Below are positions 35,409-45,108 of a DNA stretch of 64,000 bases, one piece after another. The position numbers were made by a program, and so were the translations under genes. Under the pieces are notes generated by a model. The model saw only the letters and a list, made by a program, of their open reading frames with translations. It was not told where the DNA came from and made no database searches. This DNA is from an uncultured delta proteobacterium (lineage in GTDB: Bacteria; Bdellovibrionota_C; UBA2361; OMII01): the NCBI GenBank assembly GCA_903904735.1, contig CAIVDM010000191.1:64001-128000 (forward strand), given 5' to 3'. Every line of letters begins with the position of its first letter. The first letter of the stretch is position 1.

Positions 35409-37151
35409 TTACTCCTTGTCGCCACCTCGCATCTGTTCACGGATGAGATCTCCGAAGGTAACTCGAGTACCCTCGTCATCTCCCATATACTGGGTGTCGT
35501 AGTCCTTACGAGCACGCTCCTTGATCGCCCTCGAGCTGAGGCTGATTCGTCGCTCTTGGGTGTCGACATTTGTTACCTCTGCCTCTACCTGAGTTCCAAC
35601 TGGGAACGCCTGAGCGACATCCTGAGCCTTATCGAGACCAAGCTGTGAGTTGTGGATCAAGCCCTCAACACCGCTCTCTATCTCAACAAACACGCCGAAC
35701 TCGGTGATAGCGGTAACATTACCCTTCACCTTTGTTCCAACTGGATGACGCTGAGCGATAGTATCCCACGGATCCTCTGAGAGCTGCTTGATGCCGAGGC
35801 TCAAGCGCTCATTCGCGATGTCGATGTCGAGTACAACTGCCTCAACCTCGTCACCCTTCTTGAACAGCTCTTGAATCTCCTTCGGATCCTTGATTCTCTT
35901 TGTCCACGAGAAGTCAGAGATGTGAACAAGCCCGTCGATTCCGTCTTCGATACCAACGAAGATACCGAACTCGGTGATCGAGCGAACCTTGCCCTTAACT
36001 CGCGATCCAACAGGATGAGTCCTCTGCAGGTCTTCCCATGGATTCTGCATGAGCTGCTTGAGACCAAGGCTGATGCGCTGCTGCTCGGAATCGATACCGA
36101 GAATAACCGCCTCAACTGTCTCGCCCTCAGTAACGATCTTGGATGGGTGTCGAACTTTCTTCGTCCAGCTCATCTCAGATACGTGAATGAGTCCCTCAAC
36201 GCCCTCTTCTAGCTCAACGAACGCGCCGTAATCCGTGACCGACTTAACTCGACCCTTGATACGTCCGCCCATTGGGAAGCGCTCGTGCGCGGTGATCCAT
36301 GGATCCTGCGTGAGTTGCTTCATTCCGAGGCTGACACGCTCCTTCTCCTGGTCATACTTGAGAACCACGACAGGAACAGTCTGTCCAACTGAAAGCTTCT
36401 CGGATGGGTGGTTAATACGTCCCCATGAGATGTCAGTAATGTGGAGAAGACCGTCGATTCCACCGAGGTCGATGAACGCCCCGTAATCAGTGACGTTCTT
36501 AACAACTCCCTCCATAACGACACCCTCTTGGAGAACCTTGAGAGTCGCCGAACGGAGCTCGTCACGTTCACCAAGAAGAACCGCGCGACGCGAAAGGACG
36601 ATGTTGCCCTTGTCACGAGTGATCTTGAGAACCTTGAACTCGTACTCCTGACCGAGGAACTTATCGAGATTTCTGTGTGGTCGGATGTCGATCTGAGAAC
36701 CTGGCAAGAACGCGGGGATTCCGATATCAACTTGGAGACCACCCTTAACTTTCTGGATGACCTTACCCTTGATACGAGCATCAGTCTTAAACGCAGACTC
36801 TACGTTTTCCCAAACTCGCTTCTGATCAGCCTTCTCCTTTGAGAGAAGCACCTGACCCATGTCGTTCTCAAGTGCCACGATCAAAACGTCAACTGAATCG
36901 CCAACTCGTACGGCGATCTTCCCCTCTGTATTGAGGAACTGCTCAGTTGGAACGACACCCTCGGACTTGAATCCGATGTCTACCGAAACCATCTCTTTAC
37001 CGACGGAGGTAACAACCCCCGGAACTATCTTGCCGGGGCGAATATTATCAACTCGCTCACGAAGAAGAGCCTCGAACTCACTCGCAAAACTCCCCTCGCT
37101 GTCTCCGCTCTTGAAGCCCCCAAAGGAGCCTGCTGAAAATGAACTTGTCAT
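35409..37151 (-). CDS. rpsA: 30S ribosomal protein S1
   Basis: This protein of about 580 residues has six S1 (OB-fold) repeats, five of them recognisable by VTDYGAF, ITEFGIF, DGLVHIS or EGLIHVS phrases. S1 binds mRNA and helps initiate translation on the 30S subunit. The start was set at ATG 37151 (MTSSFSAGSFGG), because the longer frame adds a 33-residue, unrelated, Lys/Arg-rich stretch. No clear Shine-Dalgarno sequence precedes it, as is usual for rpsA, whose translation is self-regulated in Escherichia coli. A 308-base leader upstream holds no gene. Confidence 0.95.
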   Translation of the reverse strand: MTSSFSAGSFGGFKSGDSEGSFASEFEALLRERVDNIRPGKIVPGVVTSVGKEMVSVDIGFKSEGVVPTEQFLNTEGKIAVRVGDSVDVLIVALENDMGQVLLSKEKADQKRVWENVESAFKTDARIKGKVIQKVKGGLQVDIGIPAFLPGSQIDIRPHRNLDKFLGQEYEFKVLKITRDKGNIVLSRRAVLLGERDELRSATLKVLQEGVVMEGVVKNVTDYGAFIDLGGIDGLLHITDISWGRINHPSEKLSVGQTVPVVVLKYDQEKERVSLGMKQLTQDPWITAHERFPMGGRIKGRVKSVTDYGAFVELEEGVEGLIHVSEMSWTKKVRHPSKIVTEGETVEAVILGIDSEQQRISLGLKQLMQNPWEDLQRTHPVGSRVKGKVRSITEFGIFVGIEDGIDGLVHISDFSWTKRIKDPKEIQELFKKGDEVEAVVLDIDIANERLSLGIKQLSEDPWDTIAQRHPVGTKVKGNVTAITEFGVFVEIESGVEGLIHNSQLGLDKAQDVAQAFPVGTQVEAEVTNVDTQERRISLSSRAIKERARKDYDTQYMGDDEGTRVTFGDLIREQMRGGDKE

Positions 37152-37459
37152 GTATGTAGCTATAGCTTTCTCGATCCGATGTTTAACGTCATAAATGTTT
37201 TTGCGGGCGCCTACCTCACGGATCGAAAAAGTGAAGAACACGCACCACAAAAAATACTCGACCGCCGCATTCAGGGCGATAGCTCTAAGATGCGTCCGGA
37301 CGGCAGATACTATTCGGGTAAGGGTGAAAAAGTCAATAAACTGGGTGATTTACCTAGCTAAGCGCCGTGGTGACGAGGTCGGATTTTGCCGACGCAAGTT
37401 GGTAAGGAGGCGAGTGGTCGGAATAAGTAATAGATATGATTGAACTTAGGGTGCTAATT
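37152..37459. other. Long rpsA leader region
   Basis: About 308 bases separate rpsA from the stop of the next gene upstream. The region is not AT-poor and includes runs such as TTTTTT on the minus strand near 37255. It probably holds the rpsA promoter and the leader through which S1 may control its own translation. I see no gene or clear promoter hexamers. Confidence 0.3.
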
Positions 37460-38218
37460 CTACTCAAAGAGGGAGCGTACGTCTTCTTTTAAGGGTGCAT
37501 GGCTTTCAAGGAGCGAATTCGGGCGACCATCCCATGCCGAGAGTAGGTAGGCGGTAAAGATACCATAATAGTCGCGCTCGGCAGGGCTTAGATCTTCCAG
37601 CCTCATCAGAACATCAGCAAAGAACCGCACCGACTCAAACACAGTGCCATCGCCGCCGTCTCGCTCGTATAGCATAGAACTCAGGGAGCTGACGCGGTCG
37701 AGAGCCTCAGTAAGCGGATACCGAGCGGCTGCCAGTGTCGTGACTGACGCAGCGCCGGTCGGAGTCGCCCCATCAGTGGCCGGGGTCTCTGTAGCTTGCT
37801 TCGTCGCGACCGTGGGCCTTGGCACAACCGTCTTCCGATAGTGACACTGCTCGACTACTTCCCTCAGAAACGCCTTGCACGATTTGCACGCGACCCCAAT
37901 ACGAATCTCATCAAAGGCGGCCCGACTTAATCTCTCCCGTCGGTGGTCTCGCTCGAGCAGATTGCAGATCTGGCGCAATTGGTCAGCGTAACGATCGAAG
38001 GAATAGAGAGCATGATTCTCAATCGAAGCCGGGGCCTGCTGTCGCTCCTCAGGCGGCTTGGATCTCTTCGGCTTTACCACCCCATCCCAGCGAGGCTTAA
38101 ACTCCGGCTCTTGCGACACCGCATGGCGACTGCAGGCGATGCTCACCCCCAGAGCACAAACAAGAGTCCAGGTGGCGCTAATCAGGGCGGAGACGGCAAA
38201 GGACCAACACAGACGCAT
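37460..38218 (-). CDS. Exported hypothetical protein with a CxxC motif
   Basis: This 252-residue protein starts with a signal peptide (hydrophobic to about residue 30) and a Pro/Lys-rich linker. The first folded part has many helices and a CKSCKAF motif near residue 112, with one further Cys (QCHYRK) about 15 residues later. A Thr/Ala/Pro-rich linker separates it from a C-terminal helical part. The CxxC could be a metal or redox site. No family was recognised. It is downstream of the pnp terminator, so it may need its own promoter. Confidence 0.6.
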   Translation of the reverse strand: MRLCWSFAVSALISATWTLVCALGVSIACSRHAVSQEPEFKPRWDGVVKPKRSKPPEERQQAPASIENHALYSFDRYADQLRQICNLLERDHRRERLSRAAFDEIRIGVACKSCKAFLREVVEQCHYRKTVVPRPTVATKQATETPATDGATPTGAASVTTLAAARYPLTEALDRVSSLSSMLYERDGGDGTVFESVRFFADVLMRLEDLSPAERDYYGIFTAYLLSAWDGRPNSLLESHAPLKEDVRSLFE

Positions 38219-38232
38219 AGGTAGCCTTATGC

Positions 38233-38263
38233 AAAAAGGGGACGACGGAAAACCGACGTCCCC
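38233..38263 (-). terminator. Rho-independent terminator of pnp
   Basis: GGGGACGACGG and CCGACGTCCCC (38238-38248, 38253-38263) pair around an AAAA loop. On the minus strand TTTTTGC follows. It lies 27 bases past the stop of pnp. Confidence 0.75.
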
Positions 38264-38289
38264 TGATTCCAGTAACGAGACAAAAGCGA

Positions 38290-40389
38290 TTACGCTATTT
38301 GCTCTTTAAGGTCGTTAATCGCCTCCTTTATCGAAAGGCGTATCTTACCTTGGCGGTCGACCTCTAGAACCTTCACCATCACCTCGTCGCCCTCTGATAG
38401 AACATCGTCAACACGACGAATCTTATCTTCGGAGATCTGAGAAATGTGCACTAGACCGTCAGTACCAGGGAGGATTTCCACAAAGGCACCGAAATCAGCC
38501 AGCCGCTTCACGATTCCCTTGTAGATCTTACCCACAACGGCTTCCTGAGTGAGACTCTCGATAATAGTGATAGCGTTCTTGACCTTGTTGCTATCATTAC
38601 TCGCGATGCTCACCGTACCGTCATCCGAAACCTCCATCTTCACGCCGCAAGATTCAGTGATCGAACGGATGGTCTTACCACCTGGTCCGATAACATCTCG
38701 TATCTTCTCGGGATTGATCTTGATCAGGACGATTCGAGGCGCATATCGGCTAAGGTCAGCGCGAGACGAGTCGATGGCCTTAGCCATCTCATTGAGGATG
38801 TGCAAGCGTCCGTCTCGGGCCTGCAACATCGCCTTATCCATAATCTCACGATCAAGACCCTTAATCTTGATATCCATCTGGAGCGCGGTGATACCCTTGG
38901 TAGTTCCGCAAACCTTGAAGTCCATATCACCGAGGTGATCCTCGTCGCCGAGGATATCGGTGAGGACAACATACTTGTCGTCGCTCTTGATAAGACCCAT
39001 CGCCACACCGGCTACAGGAGCCTTAATTGGCACTCCCGCATCCATCAAGGAGAGGCTCGCTCCGCACACCGTCGCCATCGAACTCGAGCCGTTACTCTCA
39101 GTAATCTCTGAAACGATTCGAATCACATATGGAAACGCCTTGATATCTGGAAGGATCGCACGCACTGCGCGCTCGGCGAGCGCTCCGTGCCCGATCTCCC
39201 GACGACCTGGTCCTCGCATTGGCTTCGTCTCACCAACGGAGAATGGAGGGAAATTGTAGTGGAGCATGAAGGTCTTAGACGCATCGCCCATAAGACTGTC
39301 GATGCGTTGAGCCTCAGCCTCGGTACCCAGCGTTGACACCACTATCGATTGTGTCTCTCCACGAGTGAATAGCGCTGAACCGTGCGTGCGAGGAAGCAAG
39401 CCAACCTCGATCGCGATCGGCCGAACCGTCGTGGTATTTCTACCATCAAGACGAACGCCCTCGTACAACGCAAGGTCTCGAACGACCTTGTAGTGAGTGT
39501 CCTCAAACGCCTTTGCCGCGAGCTTTGCCACGACAGCGGCGTTAGCGTCACCCTCTTTCACGAACTCAGCGATAAGAGCCCTCTTTGCCTCGCCAACAGC
39601 GTCGCCACGCACGTGCTTCTCAACGTTCTTAGCGGCCGCCGCAATCTTTGGCGTTACGAATTGCACCATCTGATTATAGAGCGCCTCATCGTAAGCCTTT
39701 ACCGCGACTTCCATCTTCGGTTGACCGAGCTTCTTGTGTAGCTCTAGTTGCATCTCGTTCACGATCTGAAGTTGCTCGTGAGCGTAAAACAACGCAGCGA
39801 GAACCTCTTCTTCCGGAACTTCTTGGGCGCCACCCTCTACCATCACGATAGCGTCTTTGGTTCCGGCTAGAATGAAGTTGAGGTCAGACTGAGCGAGCTC
39901 CGATTGTTTTGGATTAATCAGGAGCTTGCCATTGATTCGACCAACTCTAACACCCGACATTGGTCCTTCGAAGGGAAGGTCTGAAATGGTAAGCGCCGCT
40001 GATGCTCCAATCATCGCTAAAGTGTCTGGATCGTTCTCGTCATCAGCCGAGAGAACCGTGGCGATAACTTGAACTTCACGGTGGAAGTTCTCAGGGAAAA
40101 GCGGTCGACATGGCCTGTCGATCAAACGCGAGACGAGCGTCTCCTTCTCTGAGAGCTTACCTTCGCGGCGAAAAAAGCCTCCGGGGATCTTGCCGGCCGC
40201 GTATGTCTTCTCAAAGTAATCAACAGTGAGGGGGAAGAAATCAACGTCTTTTTCCGCACCGTAACACGCGGTCACGAGTACCATCGTCTCGCCATATGTC
40301 ACGAGGGCGGAACCTGCCGCCTGCTTCGCGATTCTACCGGACTCGATCCTGAGAGTACGTCCGTGAAATTCTCGTTCTACTATATACAT
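38290..40389 (-). CDS. pnp: Polyribonucleotide nucleotidyltransferase
   Basis: This 699-residue PNPase breaks RNA down with phosphate. Two RNase PH-like domains are present, the second with RTHGSALFTRGETQ and GPGRREIGHGALAERA. A KH domain with IRDVIGPGGKTIRSI and a C-terminal S1 domain (FGAFVEILPGTDGLVHISQ) follow. Length and order are standard. AAGGAAAATAC precedes the ATG. The gene follows rpsO, as in many bacteria. Confidence 0.97.
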   Translation of the reverse strand: MYIVEREFHGRTLRIESGRIAKQAAGSALVTYGETMVLVTACYGAEKDVDFFPLTVDYFEKTYAAGKIPGGFFRREGKLSEKETLVSRLIDRPCRPLFPENFHREVQVIATVLSADDENDPDTLAMIGASAALTISDLPFEGPMSGVRVGRINGKLLINPKQSELAQSDLNFILAGTKDAIVMVEGGAQEVPEEEVLAALFYAHEQLQIVNEMQLELHKKLGQPKMEVAVKAYDEALYNQMVQFVTPKIAAAAKNVEKHVRGDAVGEAKRALIAEFVKEGDANAAVVAKLAAKAFEDTHYKVVRDLALYEGVRLDGRNTTTVRPIAIEVGLLPRTHGSALFTRGETQSIVVSTLGTEAEAQRIDSLMGDASKTFMLHYNFPPFSVGETKPMRGPGRREIGHGALAERAVRAILPDIKAFPYVIRIVSEITESNGSSSMATVCGASLSLMDAGVPIKAPVAGVAMGLIKSDDKYVVLTDILGDEDHLGDMDFKVCGTTKGITALQMDIKIKGLDREIMDKAMLQARDGRLHILNEMAKAIDSSRADLSRYAPRIVLIKINPEKIRDVIGPGGKTIRSITESCGVKMEVSDDGTVSIASNDSNKVKNAITIIESLTQEAVVGKIYKGIVKRLADFGAFVEILPGTDGLVHISQISEDKIRRVDDVLSEGDEVMVKVLEVDRQGKIRLSIKEAINDLKEQIA

Positions 40390-40534
40390 GTATTTTCCTT
40401 ACGTCATTAATACGCCCAGCGCGGACACACGAATACATGCCCGCCAGCCAGGGAATCTGCTTTCCGTTATCGTGACCTAATACTGCACGGCACGAGGAAC
40501 GGGGCGCAAGAACCCCTTTCTATCGGCGTCAGAT

Positions 40535-40879
40535 TTACTTACGGAGTCCGAGAGCCGAGATGGTGCTTCGGTAGCGAGTAATATCCTCGCCCTTGAGGTA
40601 CTGGAGCATTCGCTTTCTACGCGAAATGATGTCCATCATTCCCTTACGAGAGTGATGATCTTTTGGAAACTTACCAAAGTGCTTCGTTAAAATCTCAAGG
40701 CGCCTTGTCAGAAGGGCAATTTGCACCTCTGGAGACCCGCAGTCCTGCGAGTTGCGCTGAAATTGCTTTACTACATCTGAGGAACCTTTTTGAGAGAGAC
40801 TCAACGTCCCCACGGCGACATCCTCAGCCTTCAAATCGCCCATCTTTCGCTCTGTCTCACCTGCGCCTGCGGAACTCAT
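40535..40879 (-). CDS. rpsO: 30S ribosomal protein S15 with an N-terminal extension
   Basis: S15 binds 16S rRNA early in 30S assembly. The family core runs from LSLSQKGSSDVVKQFQ to the C-terminus (SALGLRK), with HFGKFPKDHHSRKGM and RRKRMLQYLK. About 25 extra residues precede the core, rich in Glu, Gly and Ala. The ATG at 40879 is supported by AGGAG six bases upstream, so the extension is probably real. The gene is paired with pnp 145 bases downstream, a common arrangement. Confidence 0.93.
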   Translation of the reverse strand: MSSAGAGETERKMGDLKAEDVAVGTLSLSQKGSSDVVKQFQRNSQDCGSPEVQIALLTRRLEILTKHFGKFPKDHHSRKGMMDIISRRKRMLQYLKGEDITRYRSTISALGLRK

Positions 40880-41015
40880 CCAACGCTCCTAACTTACTAA
40901 CAATTCACGACGGGTATCGGTCTCAGAAGACCGCGACTCCCCGCCTTTCTCTTATGCTTTCGCAACTTAACGCTAGGAAGCTAGCAGTCTGTGCGCCAAA
41001 AGTCAAAGTCCTAGC

Positions 41016-41849
41016 CTATTCCGCTGAACTAACACTGCGGTGATGGGGGGCGATGCCCCGCTGGGACCCTTCTATAAACATCACGAAGGCGAGTCCGCGT
41101 TCGTTGTCGCCAACCACCCCCCGCGCCTGAGCCACCCGGTCCTTGAAGACCTTGCTTTTCGCCTCTGAGCCGGAGGGGGTAAATATGAGGCGGTAAACCT
41201 CTCTAAGTACCGATAGATCCTCGCGGGAACCACCGTTTCTCTCAAGACCGACTCGATTCAACCCCTGTATTGAGGCACGGTCACCCTGGGCCATGCAGTA
41301 TGGCGGAATATCTTGAGCAACCATGGCTCCCGCGCCAATCATGGCGACTTTGCCAAGCTTCACAAACTGATGGATGCCACTTAAGCCGCCGATAATAACA
41401 CCATCGTCGACGGTAACGTGCCCAGCGAGAGCGGCGCCATTCGCGATAACGCAGCGATTGCCAACATGAGAGTCGTGACCGACATGCGTGTTCGCCATAA
41501 AGAGATTCTGATCGCCTATCGAGGTTACCATCCCCCCTCCGAGCGTCCCTGGCTGGAGCGTGACATACTCGCGAACTATGTTCCGACTTCCGATTCTCAA
41601 CTCACTCGGCTCGCCCTGATACTTGAGATCCTGTGGTGCCGCGCCAACGGAGGCGAACTGGTAGATCGTATTCTCGTCACCGATGAACGTTCTTCCTTCA
41701 AGGATGACATGAGCTCCAATCCGATTATTTTTCCCCAGAATGACGTTGGGACCGACGATCGAATATGGACCGATCGTCGTTCCCGCTCCAATCGACGCTA
41801 AAGGATCGACAATCGCGGTCGGATGTATGGTAGTGCCTAGGTCAGCCAT
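41016..41849 (-). CDS. lpxA: UDP-N-acetylglucosamine O-acyltransferase
   Basis: This 277-residue LpxA adds the first acyl chain in lipid A synthesis. The N-terminal part is a left-handed beta helix of hexapeptide repeats (IHPTAIVDPLASIGAGTTIGPY onward) and includes NLFMANTHVGHDSHVGN with the catalytic His region. The C-terminal helical domain is present. It begins with a GAGGTG ribosome-binding site, seven bases after fabZ, so the two are co-transcribed. This gene is strong evidence for an outer membrane with lipid A. Confidence 0.96.
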   Translation of the reverse strand: MADLGTTIHPTAIVDPLASIGAGTTIGPYSIVGPNVILGKNNRIGAHVILEGRTFIGDENTIYQFASVGAAPQDLKYQGEPSELRIGSRNIVREYVTLQPGTLGGGMVTSIGDQNLFMANTHVGHDSHVGNRCVIANGAALAGHVTVDDGVIIGGLSGIHQFVKLGKVAMIGAGAMVAQDIPPYCMAQGDRASIQGLNRVGLERNGGSREDLSVLREVYRLIFTPSGSEAKSKVFKDRVAQARGVVGDNERGLAFVMFIEGSQRGIAPHHRSVSSAE

Positions 41850-41855
41850 GACACC

Positions 41856-42323
41856 TCAAGCGGCCGCGGCTGAAATGGAGCCGGTAGTGACGACCTTTCC
41901 ATCCACGGAGACCTCACCTTGCATGACCCACAATGGATTCCTCTTGCGAACGCTGCGCATGTGGATCTTTAGAGTGTCACCAGGAAGCACCATCTTTTTC
42001 CACTTAAAATTGTCCGCTCCCACGAGGTACAGATTCTTCTCCTTGAGCAAAACTGGCTCAGAATAGCGAGCGAGTACCGCCGCGGCCTGCGCCATCGCCT
42101 CGCAGATCAAGACTCCTGGCATTACCGGATTATTAGGGAAATGCCCCTGAAAAAACCCTTCGTTCATCGTCACGTTCTTCACGGCGATGATGTACTGGTC
42201 AGACACTAAATCAACTATCTTATCGATGAGAAGGAACGGATAACGATGTGGCAACCACTTCTGAATCTCTAGGATATCCATGGTTACTGGTGTGTGTTCG
42301 GTAGTCATAGCTTGTTCTTCCAT
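41856..42323 (-). CDS. fabZ: (3R)-hydroxyacyl-ACP dehydratase
   Basis: This 155-residue FabZ removes water during fatty acid elongation. It shows LPHRYPFLLIDKI and the active-site stretch GHFPNNPVMPGVLICEAMAQ, with the catalytic His and Glu. The length is typical. It lies between skp and lpxA, which compete for the same hydroxyacyl-ACP pool; such pairing is common in Gram-negative bacteria. AGAGGAA precedes the ATG. Confidence 0.97.
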   Translation of the reverse strand: MEEQAMTTEHTPVTMDILEIQKWLPHRYPFLLIDKIVDLVSDQYIIAVKNVTMNEGFFQGHFPNNPVMPGVLICEAMAQAAAVLARYSEPVLLKEKNLYLVGADNFKWKKMVLPGDTLKIHMRSVRKRNPLWVMQGEVSVDGKVVTTGSISAAAA

Positions 42324-42335
42324 GTCAGTTCCTCT

Positions 42336-42872
42336 CTACAGATCAACCTTTGTCTTATCGAGCGCGGAGATTACTTCCTCAGTGATGTCGATCCGCCCCG
42401 AGGCGAAGAGAACCGACTGGCGGTCCTTTTCGAAAACAAACGTGTATCCTCTCTTGTCGGCGAGCTCTTTCACCACTTCGTTCACTTGCTTGATAACTTT
42501 ACCTATTTCCTTGTCATTCGCTTTAGCTAGATCCTGCTGCATATCTTGGTATGCTCGCTGGAAGTCCACCTGCTTTTTACCAAGCGCCTCCTTGCGCTGT
42601 TCGAGCGCCGCGCCGGACAGAATAGCGGATTGCTTCTCAAGGTCGCTTTTTTGCTTCTCAAACTCGTTTTTGAGCCCAGCCAACTTGAGCTTAGCTTTGT
42701 TAATCTGTCCTTCGAGATTGCTTTTAGCCGCCTTGCCCGCGATGGAATCGTTGACGAGACGCTGGACGTCAACGATCGCGAGCTTCTCCTGACTCTGAGC
42801 CTCGCGCTGAGTCAAAGCGCCGCTCACAATCAGAGTTATCAACGTAAGAGCGTGCCGAGCAAACTGAGTCAT
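42336..42872 (-). CDS. skp: Skp/OmpH-family periplasmic chaperone
   Basis: This exported protein of about 178 residues has an OmpH domain with KLAIVDVQRLVNDS at its start. A long helical coiled coil (EFEKQKSDLEKQSAILSG) and the C-terminal strand region with YTFVFEKDRQSVLFA follow. Skp keeps outer-membrane proteins unfolded on their way to BamA. The ATG at 42872 was chosen because a signal peptide begins there; the frame's upstream Met at 42914 precedes 14 unrelated residues. No bamA or lpxD gene lies next to it, unlike the common bamA-skp-lpxD-fabZ-lpxA order. Confidence 0.85.
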   Translation of the reverse strand: MTQFARHALTLITLIVSGALTQREAQSQEKLAIVDVQRLVNDSIAGKAAKSNLEGQINKAKLKLAGLKNEFEKQKSDLEKQSAILSGAALEQRKEALGKKQVDFQRAYQDMQQDLAKANDKEIGKVIKQVNEVVKELADKRGYTFVFEKDRQSVLFASGRIDITEEVISALDKTKVDL

Positions 42873-43062
42873 TAACCTATCCGTGTTGAAATGATTGCCG
42901 CGCGCGAGAGCCACATCTCCAGCCGCAAAGTGCGAACATAGTGTAATCTCTTGAGGGATGATTTGTCGAGACCTGACGGTTTGCGTTGAGCATCAGGTCG
43001 CGGTTGGATGGAAATAGGCGTCGAACTCGCAACCTGCTCGAAATACTGTAGCTTCGACGGGC

Positions 43063-45108
43063 CTAATGAACGTAACCGTCACCAGGACCGGCTTCAAACA
43101 CAGTCCCTCTTTCGGCACGGCGAGTTTTCTGACTTCCTACACCCAGAGTGATCTTGAGCGTCTCTAACGCCGCTGGCTTTAGACCAGGCGAGAACTCAGC
43201 GTCTTGTTCAGTCGTTGACGCGCCACCGCGCGCCTCCTCTAGCCGTGTCAGCTCACGCGAAGATTCCTTGAGCCAGCCTGTCGCCAGCTCCTTCCATTTA
43301 AGCTTTTCGATCGGCTGCGTCTTGCGCTGAGAGATCCCCATCCCCGCGACGGCGAGATAATAGAGGACCTTCCAACGGATATGCCGATACTCGGCCCCGA
43401 CAAAAAACTGCAGTGGGCGCTGAAGTGTCAAAACCGCCTCTTCTAAGATCTCGACGCTTCCAGACTTACCAACTTCTATGAGCGCCAAACCACTCAGAGC
43501 ATCTACTAAACCAGCGTCGAACTCCATCGCCAGCGTCTCAAAAAGATCTCGGGCGATGGAAGTGTGGCGAAGCGCGGTCACTGAGTTCTTCGTCATAACG
43601 CACAACTGGGCGTTGACGGTTCGCAATCGCGCCTCAATCCTCCGCGCGTCGACGGACTCGCCGAATCGTCTCAACATCTGGCACGACGCATCAAGGATCT
43701 CCTGGCATCGCGAAGCGGTCCCTGATTCCACCTCTCCACCGGATGTAACATCTCGCATAACGAGCGCCTGGACAACCGACGCGCTCCTCTCGCACGCCGG
43801 CATAAACGCGCAGCGCGCCTCATCTATCTGAACGGCGCGCTCCCAAGCGACGAGCGCGTCTCCCCAGCTTCCCAACCGCGCATGGCACGAACCGATAGAG
43901 TGCAGGGCCTGCGACTCACCCTCCGAAATCCCTTTGGTTGTAAAAAAAAGCTCGCAACGCTGGGCCATAGCTAACGCGTCCTTAACACGGCCGACGATCT
44001 GTCTAGCCGCGGTGACATTGAGACCCATAGCTCCAACAGCGACCTCTGAGGACATAAAATTGGAGAGATCTTCACATCGGTTTAAAGCCTCATCTTCCTG
44101 GCCGCCTATCACCGCTGCTTGGAAGAGCCCCACTCTCGCGAGCAACTGTCCATGCAGAAATCCCCCCTCATCCGCTAGTTTCGCCGCTTGGCGCAGATGG
44201 CGCTCGGCCACAGAGTTATGTCCCCGATCGAGGGCGCGGGATCCCAGAAGAAAGCGAGCTTCGAAGGAGCCAGAGATAAAACGATTCGCTTCCATCAACT
44301 CCGCCGCCTTGAGAAGCGTGTCGTCACAGGGAGAATCCGCTCGACGAGCTATAGCCAGCTCAGCCAACGCTCTCGCGACACCCCCGACGACGCGACTCTC
44401 GGCTCTCAACTGGTCTTCCAACCCCTTATCACTGCGAGTTCTCTCGAGTGCCTTGAGAGCCTGGTACGAAATTCGCCGCACATCAAAACTAATATCGGAG
44501 GTGACTCGAGTCAGCACATCCGCCAATTGGGGATCAATGAGAATGGCACGCGCCGCCTGGGGGTCTGGCGTCGGAGCGTGCAAGTAGCTTTTGGCGAGCT
44601 CGGTTGTCACCACACACTGAAACTCAGGGTGATTCTGTTCGATTGCTCGGGTCAGCTCCACTTGCAACAGGTTCCGGGCACGCAAAATCGAAGCCTCGCT
44701 CAACACCCCCATGCCCACACATACCGAGAGTGCTCGAGAGAGGAGCAACGCGATGCGGACGCGATCGGCAAGCGAATGCCCGTTATGATTTATCTCGACA
44801 TACAGCGACTCGAGTTCATGGACGCATCGAGCCTGAGCACCGGAAATCATCAGGTCACAGAGGGCGAGATATCCCTTAAACAGACGCTCTCTTCCATCAG
44901 CGTTCATGAGAGGGATTATGCGCTTGGCCAAATCCTTGGCGCTTATAAAGTTTCCCGAATCAATCAATAGTTCAAGGGCTTCCACCACATTCCATCGTGG
45001 CGTATTACCCGCGGTCGCGTCGTTAAGTGTCGCCACGACGTCAGGAATACTATCCCGTGTCAGGCGCGGAACTTGAGGACTGTCGTCACTACTTCGCTTT
45101 GTACTCAC
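43063..45108 (-). CDS. Large TPR-like helical repeat protein
   Basis: This protein of about 681 residues is almost entirely helical, Ala/Leu-rich and repeat-like (for instance LLKAAELMEANRFISGSFEA), like a TPR or SEL1-type scaffold. It has no signal peptide or membrane segment and is probably cytoplasmic. The GTG at 45108 was chosen over longer starts: a perfect AGGAGG lies just upstream, and it overlaps the stop of the preceding gene as GTGA. That overlap shows translational coupling to the alpha/beta hydrolase-like protein. Proteins of this build usually hold partners together. The partner may be the coupled protein, but this is not shown. Confidence 0.7.
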   Translation of the reverse strand: MSTKRSSDDSPQVPRLTRDSIPDVVATLNDATAGNTPRWNVVEALELLIDSGNFISAKDLAKRIIPLMNADGRERLFKGYLALCDLMISGAQARCVHELESLYVEINHNGHSLADRVRIALLLSRALSVCVGMGVLSEASILRARNLLQVELTRAIEQNHPEFQCVVTTELAKSYLHAPTPDPQAARAILIDPQLADVLTRVTSDISFDVRRISYQALKALERTRSDKGLEDQLRAESRVVGGVARALAELAIARRADSPCDDTLLKAAELMEANRFISGSFEARFLLGSRALDRGHNSVAERHLRQAAKLADEGGFLHGQLLARVGLFQAAVIGGQEDEALNRCEDLSNFMSSEVAVGAMGLNVTAARQIVGRVKDALAMAQRCELFFTTKGISEGESQALHSIGSCHARLGSWGDALVAWERAVQIDEARCAFMPACERSASVVQALVMRDVTSGGEVESGTASRCQEILDASCQMLRRFGESVDARRIEARLRTVNAQLCVMTKNSVTALRHTSIARDLFETLAMEFDAGLVDALSGLALIEVGKSGSVEILEEAVLTLQRPLQFFVGAEYRHIRWKVLYYLAVAGMGISQRKTQPIEKLKWKELATGWLKESSRELTRLEEARGGASTTEQDAEFSPGLKPAALETLKITLGVGSQKTRRAERGTVFEAGPGDGYVH

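Noticed and set aside
44188-44970. A 260-residue plus-strand frame inside the TPR gene
   Set aside because: Antisense to a coherent helical repeat protein with a strong start site; no sign of a real product.
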